Of a DNA stretch of 64,000 nucleotides, positions 55,901 to 64,000 are shown one piece after another (within the stretch, counting starts at the first letter, position 1; every line of letters begins with the position of its first letter). Source of the DNA: Exophiala sp. HKRS030. Taxonomy: Eukaryota; Ascomycota; Eurotiomycetes; Chaetothyriales; Herpotrichiellaceae. The stretch spans positions 2,232,001-2,296,000 of the forward strand of contig JAHWDD010000005.1 in NCBI GenBank assembly GCA_023897205.1, written 5' to 3'. A program made the translations under genes and the position numbers. The notes below the pieces were generated by a model, which did no database searches, was not told the origin of the DNA, and worked only from the letters and a program-made list of their open reading frames with translations.

Positions 55901-58900
55901 CGTTCCCCATACACCTCACCTTGCGGCGACGACGATTTGTCAACGCCTTCTTGGACTGCATAATCACCGCCTACAGTACCGTGACGGACCCTCGTCGAAA
56001 GACCGGATGTGGGACAACCATGATTCAAGCTTGCAAGGGGATTGAACCTCACTCTTTGGCCTCAACTGCAGCTACCTTGATCAGGCACGTACTGCAATGA
56101 GTATCCATCCCCCCCTTCCCCCCTGCCGTCATCTGTAATAAGCGATGCGAATCCTCTGACTGGTGTAAGACTCAGGAGGCAGGGTGATACACATCGGACC
56201 GAATGGATACCTGGACCTAGTGTACAATACCTACACGTACAATGCGGTTGTACTCGTTTGGAATGACCGAAAGCACAATGTGATTCTCTCAGCTCTCGGG
56301 TTGTAAGCCACGCCAGACAAGAGAAATCTCCTTGGCAAAATCTGGCCACGGCCATTGTTTCGGACCTGGGTGTTGGCTTTGGCAGTCTGACAGTTAACAT
56401 ACTACTGTAACTTGTGCGGTGGGATCTGTACAGATACGCGCGTCTCACACTGTGTAGATAGGCGACACACAGAAAGTAGCGAAAAGCAGGGGCGATTCAC
56501 CTAGCAAGCCAACATTCGAGATCTTGAATGCTTGGGACAGAGGCATCGCCGGTGCCACCGAGACAGAAGCTAGGTCACAAGAGCCCCTTCAACGCAACTG
56601 AGGCGCTGCTGTGTAGGACCTAGGCGTATCAGATGGCAATAGGCTCCCATGAGTAGTATGGATGTAGATACTCCGTACTTGGACAGCCAACGTGTTTTGC
56701 CCTGACTATCCGGACAGCCGCCGAATTGAGCTCGCTTCGAGTATGAATACGAAAGAACTGGGGCATACTGTACAATTCCCTACCGCTAAGTGAGGGATAG
56801 TGCGGCCATGCCACCAGCATCATACAATGACCGGCCAAGTCTCAAACAATACACTGCCGTCCACAGGATCGACACTGAGACTGTCACCGTTTACTCACGA
56901 GATTGAGCACATGTCAGACATGTTTTCGTTGCACGCGTCGCCTGGAGATAACGACAAGAGTGGTAATAAGCGGGAAAATTGTCTCAAACGCGACTCGCCA
57001 TGCTCTTAACGAGGTTAGAGAATGTATTTCATGAACCAAGCGAAGTGCGACGTACTGTTTCACTGCTCTCCGAAGCCTGAAACACTTGGTGACGTTCGGG
57101 TGAACCACAGTGGAAGTCGACGCTTGAAGGCTTCGGCTGTAGGGCTCGCCATCCAACATGCTTCGCCGCCGAGGATTCAACCGCCCGCCCATGTCGAGTC
57201 CGGGAGTCTCGTACTGTCACAGGCCATTTCCGATGGTCGCGCAAATGTGCGACAAATTTGGCCGTTACGGAGTAGGACCATCATGACCTCTGGCAGCATC
57301 AAAAACACCCCTGGCCACTAGCGCGATGGCGGGTCGCCACAAGTTGTTTGAAAATGCTAAGGGCGATCTGGTGCATGATTTGCGATGATCTGTCCAGTCC
57401 CTCACTAGAATGGTGTAAGAAAAGGCAGCCTCATTCTCACAAAGCTTGCACGGTCGAAGCTCCCTTTTGAGACGCCTAGTATCTCGCTTCCTATTGACCT
57501 CATTTCGGTTGGAGCGCCACAGAGAGAGTAAAGGATTTTATGACAGGTTGAGGCGAAGAGGCAAGTCGAAGAGGGCGATCCTCGATCACGCCTGACTCTA
57601 AGCAGTCGTAAGGCAAAAGAAGTGGTCCACTCTAGCCTAGTAGAAGAAAGTGTGACCGGGAACAGGGGCCGCTCGCGGCGCCTGGGCATCTCTCACCCAC
57701 CTTTGTGGAGGTTCGCTTACAGCGTTGATTGAAACTAGGTCGTTGAGAGTTCAACACAGTTGAGATTCTGTTCTTGTTGCTTGCTTTAATTGGTAACAGC
57801 CTTACTATGAGTAGTAAAGGATTCACGCTACGTGTCCCGCGTCAAGAGCTTGCTTGTGGTGGCAAGAGAGGGAGTGTGCAAAACTTCAATTTGGAGCGAG
57901 GCCGTTTGGACGTGACCCTCGACACGCGACCTCTGCGTCGTCGAGAGCAGCTAAGTCTGCAATATTGTCTGGGGTTATAGGCGAAAAAAGATGGCTGTTT
58001 TTAGCCGACCGAAGAGAATATCGACGAAAACATACGAAGGCGTGGAAGCTGTCTTGTTGTTTGGAATCGACGGAATAGCAGGCTCGACAGAGTACGGACC
58101 GACTTTTTGATACGCCTTTCTGGGACGGTGGTGGTCTTTCCGCTCAAGAGACAGCGGCAGTGTCAAGGGACGTCTCCGTCCTCTAGGACTCCGTTAGACA
58201 GCTGCAAGGTAGAAATTCACAAGTGATTCTAGGGTCAGAGACAGGGGTTCTTGTTGTGATCACCCGCCTGTGTGCTGGTGACTGCTCGGGTCGAGAGGAG
58301 GCCGTCAGCCCGTCTTTGATGAACCCTGCGTCTATCAACTTGGTGGCTTTGATCTGGTGCGACGCCTCCCCATGCAGGCGTAGTATAGAACAGTCTAGCC
58401 TTCCGGAGACTGCTGTCGATAGGCAAGCGCTCCTCCATCGTGCGTGGGTATAGTGTACGATCACGAATTCGCCTGGGTTCGAGCACCTAAGGCTGTTGAG
58501 CACACACTGGCAGATTGCACTACGCCCTCCTGGAAAAGTTGACACAGGTTTTCGTTATACCCCATCAACGAACACGACGTCTGATCGTATCTTGTTTTGG
58601 TCAGATTTTTGGTCTAGACTTCGAAGCCGAGGAGAGCTCGGCCGGATGCAGCCCAGGGCACTACCGCAGAGCGATGTGGAGGGAAGATTGTTCCTGACAG
58701 TGGCTGCGCTTGTTTGTCGGCCCCTAAACCAACAAACCCTGTACCCTGCATTTAAGGACGCTTCTGACGTAACTGCACACTTGCTTTTCCCTGGATGGAG
58801 TGCTCTCTTGTCACAATCTTGAAGGTGTTCCCTGGCTCAAAGGGCCTGAAGTAGCTCTGTGGTCGGGCGAGTTGGGAACAAGGTCTGCACCCTTTGTTCA

Positions 58901-61091
58901 GTCCGTACGATATGCTTAGGGAAGTACTGAACGACTTGACCCTGTCCAAGGCATTCAAGCAGTGGCAATATGGACACGTCCTTCCGAGCGAGTAGATTAG
59001 ATGCGGGCACATCCGGAGATCGTCCGGGCTGGTTCTGTTCGAGATGCTCCATTCACTTTTATCTGGTTTGGGGTTTCGAAAAGAATGTCCAGCAAGGCAG
59101 GAACTAGCAGTTTGGTAGTCTGTACGGATAGGTCGAGTAATTCGAACTGCTTCAGGGCCATGTCTGGTGTCAGTAATCATTGTGCTCCCTGCTGACTGGT
59201 TCGAGAGCCGAACGGCGGATTTGTCTCCTCCACAGTCCAACGCTCTTTTCCGACACTTCGCGATAGAAGAAGTAGTATTTCCCCGGCTAAGCCCGGGCGG
59301 CCAAGCTGGTCGATTTCATGCCATCCGTTGGACAGAAGAGCTCAGACATCTGATAGAAATCCATACGAGTAGTACTCCGTGCTTGTAGTGTGTATTGCAT
59401 TCTCCTCCTCGTCACATGTCTCGCCCTTCCATGTATGTGGGTGGTCGACACCTGAGGAAATTGCCTCACCTAGATATGCCATACTTCACTCGAAATATTG
59501 ACTCCGAGGGGCTGTAAGGCGAGAAGTGGTCTGGGGAATACTCCGTATGAAAACGTCGGATCGAGTGGTTTCGGTGTGGCACAAGGTCAAAATTTGCCGA
59601 TCACCATGGGCAGAGGGAGCTTGACGGCTTCGCTGATCATGGCCGATCCTGCGATGCTCCAGCCTCCAGTGTTTTCAGGCTCGAACTGAGCCATGGCCTA
59701 GGCCGAGGAGCCGTTGAGCGAGACAGATGGAGTCGCGATCCAGGCGAGAAATGGATGGTTTGCAGCTTGACCCGTTCCAGTTACGGCAGCCATCTTGTAA
59801 CGACGCTGGTATTGATGGTAACAGGTGCTTGATGAGTGGCCTGACGAAATTAGTGAGCCTGGCACACGAGTAGTCGATGCACCGGGCTTCCGTACGGATA
59901 CTCCTTGTAGTTGTTGCTGACTCTTTCCTGTCACCTTTCTCGCTGCGCCTCCGACAAGACCACTCCCTGATCCTGAGACAGTTGCAAATCGCTGCACATC
60001 GGAAAGCAGGGATCTGTGAAGGTGGGCTCTCTGCGAGGCGTTGACGGCCCCTCAGTGCTCCGTATTCTGTACTATCCATCCTCCTCGTCCGAGCACACCA
60101 AATCACTGAGCCAAACAACCTTGCTACTTCGCATCAGGACAATCAGCCTCCCGCGTAAAGCCATTGAGTGGCAAGCTCTTGTGACAAGGTCCTGCATATC
60201 CTGGCGACTAGCGCGTTGTTACGGAGTACTGCTGCACAGGTGCTGTAGATAGAAGCGCACTGTGCATGCAGCTCTCTTTACGAAGTAAATATGGAAATGT
60301 ACGAGCACGGACACTGTGTTGTAACAAGGAGACAAGATGATGATAGATTCTGAGAAAGATTCGATTTCTTCGTTGCCTGTGGGCGAGAGACCATGGAAGA
60401 TCATGGCCTCGCCTGCTGTGACTTTTTGTATGCGAGATATCCCTGTGCTTTTCACCACCACGCTATAACGCGTTGTTGATGGGAATCGACAAGTGTGGGC
60501 TGTGGGAATAGGTGCAACTTTGGTGTCGCCGTCACCAGGTCTGACAGCCATCACAAAAAAGCAACCCCAGACATAGATCCTCGTTTGACTCAAATCGTAC
60601 CCGCCGCGTCCCCGCCGACCGACGGTCATGTTCACGCCCTCCTCCTTCCCCCGTCCAACACTAGATAATAACAATAATACCAAAGAGATATATGATGGAA
60701 CCAGAATGCTCCAAAAGTAGCCTCTAATAAGGCAGCGGTTTGGGGTATCAGAAACAATCCATCTTCAGGCGGCGTAAAATCATCGCTCGTGCTCCCGAAT
60801 ACCTCTAACAAGGCATTACACTGTGCAAATATACGCCGTTCCTAAACCCATCGCTTTTGGGGCTTTCTTGCAAGAGCCCCTTCTGTACAATCACAGTCCC
60901 AACCGTCGCATCACTGCTTATAGTGCACATTTCGAAATGAGTTTGCCTCCCCGGGACGCCAAAATCAGAAAAGGAAATAAAGTGGTGGCTCGAGGAGCAT
61001 CTCGTAGCTGTGTAATCATCATCGTCGTCTCCTTAAAGAGATCACGTCTGTACCGTCAAATATATTCGTCGTTGCAAATGAATGACCTGAA
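52972..61091. other. 8.1-kb stretch without a supported gene
   Basis: Read on both strands. All open frames are short (the longest about 160 codons, e.g. 58752-59240 minus), without known motifs, and overlap each other in several frames as chance frames do. No transposase, reverse transcriptase, terminal repeats, tRNA or 5S gene was recognised. The base composition is not the AT-rich signature of heavy repeat-induced mutation. Words such as TACTCCGTA or their complement recur (53697, 54556, 56668, 57265, 59538, 60220). A 14-base palindrome sits at 54348. It could hold a long non-coding RNA or a many-intron gene that I cannot see. Confidence 0.5.
54348..54361. repeat. Perfect 14-bp palindrome
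   Basis: TAAGCCCGGGCTTA reads the same on both strands. An 11-base piece of it (TAAGCCCGGGC) recurs near 59288. Possible dimeric-protein site or chance. Confidence 0.8.
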
Positions 61092-62724
61092 TCAAGGTCG
61101 CGTTTGGTCTAAATGTTTTGGTCGTAAGCTCGAGCCAGTCAAAGCCGCTGCCTTGTTGACACCCATTTTTCGTGTGAGTTTGGCGTAGTGTAGACCACAG
61201 GCGTTGCAAAGTGTACGCGCTCCATCGGGACCTCTTCGCCACTCTGGCGTTTCGGCACGATTGCAACTATGGCAGCGTCCTGGTGGAGCAGCCTTTTGCT
61301 GGTGAGAAGTCAGTGATAAGGTTCCTGACAGCTATGGACGATACTTACTCCACGTCGATGTCTTTTGGCATCTCTCTCTGCTCTGTCTGCTACATGTGGA
61401 TGTCGATATCCCTCAGGCAAGCCACGGTACTCTTCAGCTTGCCGGGCCCGATGTTCTGATAGTGCAGTCTGTTGTGCAAAGACCAACTCACGCAGATGAG
61501 TCAAATTCTCAAAAATTCGATGGGACTGTCGAAGGGCTTCGTCCATCTCGTTCAAACTTGGAAGCGCTTCATGAAAATAGCCTGAACGGGACCCGTGGTG
61601 GAAGCGCGGAGCCCAGACTCTGGCGAAATCAAGCGTCCCGGCCGAGGCTTCACTAATCTGCACACAGTCAATACAGGGTATAACATGAGAGATATGGGAA
61701 TGAGGCCCACTTCATTGAATCCAAGTTCGGCATCAAATACATCTAAGTGTCGCTTTACATTGTCACTGAATTGAACATCTTCGGCTCTGGGAAATGGGGC
61801 AGATTTGGCGCCAATTTGTCCGGCTTCGTGAGGTAGTGGTCCATTCGAAGAAGGTGAAGGACCAAATTGAGGCAATGAGTACGGTGGTTTTGGAGCATCG
61901 TATGATCGAGGCGAGGTGGCTGGTAGATGATCGTTGTGGTTGCTAAATGATGTGTTGGCTAGTGATGAAGAACGGAACGCAGGTGGTGGTGGCTGAGACG
62001 GTGGAGACCCAGGGTAGCCAAAATGCTGGGACACCGGTTGACGTGGATCAGTAGAAGAAGCTATGGGAGGCTTGTCAACAGGGGCGCTCTTTTGAGAGCC
62101 TGAGAAGACATCTCTGAGAACAGGTGCTGGACCTGGCGGCTGTGAAAACGGATTGGCAGGCCCCTTTGGGCCGTCAGGGAAACTTTGGCCTACGGTTGCG
62201 GTAGGAGTCGAAAGTGGCTGTTGTTGCGAGGTGGCGGACAGAGGACCAGGTAGTGACATTGATCTGTCCCCGAGCGCTTCGTGTATAGACGGGAGTGATT
62301 TGCGCAGGCCTGGAGATTCCCTCTCATCCCGCGTAGAGCGTCGAGTCGTGGACTCCGGAGGAGAGATGTAGCCCGACAATCCTGACGCAGATCCTGCTGT
62401 CGAGGGAGCACAAGAATACGGGGGAGGAGGTCCGGTATACATTGTAGTGGTTGGGCTGCTCACGGGGGCAGTCGAGATACTGAGTCCATTCAGCATACCG
62501 AACCGAGAATGACCATTGCCATCACTTTTGATGACATCCAGGTCTAGATGACTGATGGGGGGCAACGTGTCCCTATCGAGTCCGTCAGCAGAGTCCTCAC
62601 ACCGGATGCACATGTCATAGACAGTCAACAAACCTTTGCCTAGGGCCCAAGTCCAAAGTCGCCATTGGGTCAACTTGTCAGTGTCGGTTGTTCCCTCTTC
62701 GACAAGTGTCGTCAGTATGTTCAA
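61092..62724 (-). CDS. nsdD: NsdD/Sub-1-type GATA zinc-finger transcription factor
   Basis: Exons, from the end: 61092-61298, 61349-61657, and 61711 upward. Conserved NsdD words follow in order: [72 protein letters not shown], then [14 protein letters not shown]. The GATA finger is CHSC, then [16 protein letters not shown] with an 18-residue loop (C-x2-C-x18-C-x2-C), and the protein ends HLDQTRP. The N-terminus is uncertain: the frame opens at 62724, but a GCTGAC...TAG acceptor just before DTLPP (exon from 62572) suggests the true first exon lies further upstream, unseen. In Aspergillus, NsdD activates sexual development and restrains conidiation and some secondary metabolism; Sub-1 does related work in Neurospora. 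The zinc finger is intact. Confidence 0.88.
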
Positions 62725-63706
62725 GAGCAGGCCTAATCAACCATATGGGCGGATCAGCGGAAGAGAACTCCTGTATTGCCAATGTAGGTTTCCGTGCAGA
62801 TTTTAATGTCTTCCGTCACCAGGTTACGCAGGACTCGTGACGTTTGAACAGTCGCACCAATGAACAACACCAGAAGTGCCTCTGGGTCAGAAGGAGTTGT
62901 TTGCGTGAATGCTGAAGGCGGACAGTCCACGTCTTCTTCTCCAGTGCTGATGTGTTGATGTCGATGATGGTGTGTACGTGCAGCGGATATGGAATCCCGA
63001 GCGCCGTCAATAGACCTTCTCTTGCCGCACCACTCGGACCCAACAAGTTGCCTGGAGGATTGTAGATGAGAGAATATGAGGAGGAGAGGACAACAAGACC
63101 GGGAGATCCTTGAGATCGACAACAGGAAGAGTCGCAGAATAGAATGTCGACAATGATATGCAGAGACGCAGGTTTAGACGGGATCCGGAGTTGAGAGAAT
63201 GGTGACGGTTGCAAGGCAGAGAGGATGAAAGAATGAGCAAGTCTTAGAGAGCGAGATGGGCGGAGAACAGATCGAGAGATCGCACTAGCATGGGCCGTGG
63301 GAATGATGGAAAGGTCTGACGCGGGCACTGCCAGTGAGTGTGTGTCCCAGAACCACCAGCGCGGCCTGTGAGAGTCTGGTAGGTGGATCGGGAGGGCTTT
63401 GGGGGGGAGAGACAGATAGCGTTTTGGGCATCCGGAGGAGCGTGAAAGGACTCGAGGGCCTGCTACTCGGAGGGGGCAAGCGGGTGGGTTCACACTGGTG
63501 TAAGGACAACTAATAAGTGACAGGGGCGAGCAGCAGCCAGATGGACGATCATGATGGGCGATGGCGATGGGACAGAGCCAGCCAGTCGCAATTCAGGGTG
63601 GCTGCATCGGCCAGGATGCCAGGGACCAGGCATGTGTGCTCAGACTTTGGGCCTAGAGTAGTGTGATGGGCCCGCCTAGTGAGCCTGTGCCGTTAGGGAT
63701 TGGGGC

Positions 63707-63750
63707 CGGGAGCCAGGGAGCCAGGGAGCGAGGAAGTCAGGGAGCTAGGC
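63707..63750. repeat. Imperfect GGGAGCCA tandem repeat
   Basis: About five G/A-rich units in a row (GGGAGCCA, GGGAGCCA, GGGAGCGA, then diverged copies). Non-coding. Confidence 0.7.
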
Positions 63751-63798
63751 TTGGGCTGGGGGCTTTGCCTGGAGATGGGCACAACAATGAGGTATGTA

Positions 63799-63815
63799 CT
63801 CCGTACTGTACGGAG
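63799..63815. repeat. CTCCGTAC inverted repeat
   Basis: CTCCGTAC, one T, then GTACGGAG: a perfect 8-bp inverted repeat made of the dispersed word found across the window. A further TACGGAG-type pair lies at about 63938-63955. Confidence 0.85.
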
Positions 63816-64000
63816 CTTCGTACTGTAATGCCTGTTCCACTAACCCAGCTGGTGCATTAGGGACGAGTTGCTGCGGACACACTTGTGTATTTGTGACAAC
63901 CGGTACTGTCAGTTGTTCCCTAGTTCCTTAGTACTATACGGAGTCAGTACGGAGCATGTCCAAGTACTATAGGTGGCTAACAGAGGGCGCTACCAGTTAT

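Larger units (their letters stand above)
62725..64000. promoter_or_regulatory. Upstream region of nsdD, probable long leader and promoter
   Basis: No independent gene is supported, although minus-strand frames up to 225 codons exist (62816-63493). They have no domain and are pyrimidine-rich, like a leader. nsdD genes in aspergilli are known for long upstream control regions. A GGGAGCCA-like tandem lies at about 63707-63750 and CTCCGTAC inverted repeats near the right edge. Confidence 0.45.

Noticed and set aside
58752..59240. 162-codon minus frame with a CPYCHC motif in the gene-poor block
   Set aside because: Single CxxC-like word without partners; no homologous pattern, and competing frames of similar length surround it.
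62816..63493. 225-codon minus frame upstream of nsdD
   Set aside because: No domain, overlapping frames on the same strand, pyrimidine-rich; better explained as leader or promoter of nsdD.
1..64000. CRISPR arrays, prokaryotic operons, rRNA genes, intact transposons
   Set aside because: The genome is fungal; no spaced direct-repeat array, rRNA core sequence, transposase or reverse-transcriptase motif was seen.

Overview
This window is nuclear DNA of a filamentous ascomycete (Pezizomycotina). Most genes carry short introns of about 45-130 bases with GT(or GC)...AG ends and CTAAC/CTGAC branch sites. The families are typical of the group: Zn2Cys6 regulators, a fungal rhodopsin-like receptor, an NmrA-like protein, an NsdD-type GATA factor and a Dfg5/Dcw1 mannosidase. 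The set looks most like Eurotiomycetes, but that is an impression without any database search. No rRNA, tRNA, CRISPR array or intact transposon was found.

Layout. 0-4 kb is a broken secondary-metabolism-like patch: a damaged Zn2Cys6 regulator (-), head to head with a frameshifted P450 remnant (+) whose 3' end runs into the tail of a FAD-dependent monooxygenase. 4-23 kb is a conserved housekeeping block: PXR1 (ribosome biogenesis), a Chk2/Cds1 checkpoint kinase, SAGA subunit Spt7, a VanZ-like membrane protein, kinetochore protein Dsn1/Mis13 and the C2-domain phosphatidylserine decarboxylase Psd2. 23-40 kb holds surface, transport and metabolic genes: a four-span membrane protein of unknown role, a GPI-anchored GH76 mannosidase, an NmrA-like protein, a rhodopsin-family receptor, an amino-acid/GABA-type permease and the Hal2/Met22 nucleotidase. 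40-53 kb is more accessory: a secreted protein with repeated Cys-containing units separated by Lys-Arg sites, a divergent SDR/sugar-transporter pair, an SLC35-type transporter, a C2HC+Zn2Cys6 regulator followed at once by a saccharopine-dehydrogenase-like enzyme, and a GNAT acetyltransferase. 53-61.1 kb is an 8.1-kb stretch with no gene I can support, ending at the 3' end of an nsdD-type GATA factor (-), whose upstream region fills the rest.

Introns were placed by eye from splice consensus, reading frame and remembered family sequence. For PXR1, CDS1, VanZ, DSN1, PSD2, the membrane protein, GH76, NmrA, rhodopsin, permease, the secreted protein, SDR, MFS, regulator 2 and the SDH-like gene the proposed exons join to an exact multiple of three. 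Points most worth checking are the chimeric P450/monooxygenase relic beside a regulator that seems to have lost half a zinc finger, the Lys-Arg-punctuated secreted repeat protein, the abrupt rise in GC in the last exon of the sugar transporter, a GC-AG intron, and an in-frame stop-free intron in PSD2.
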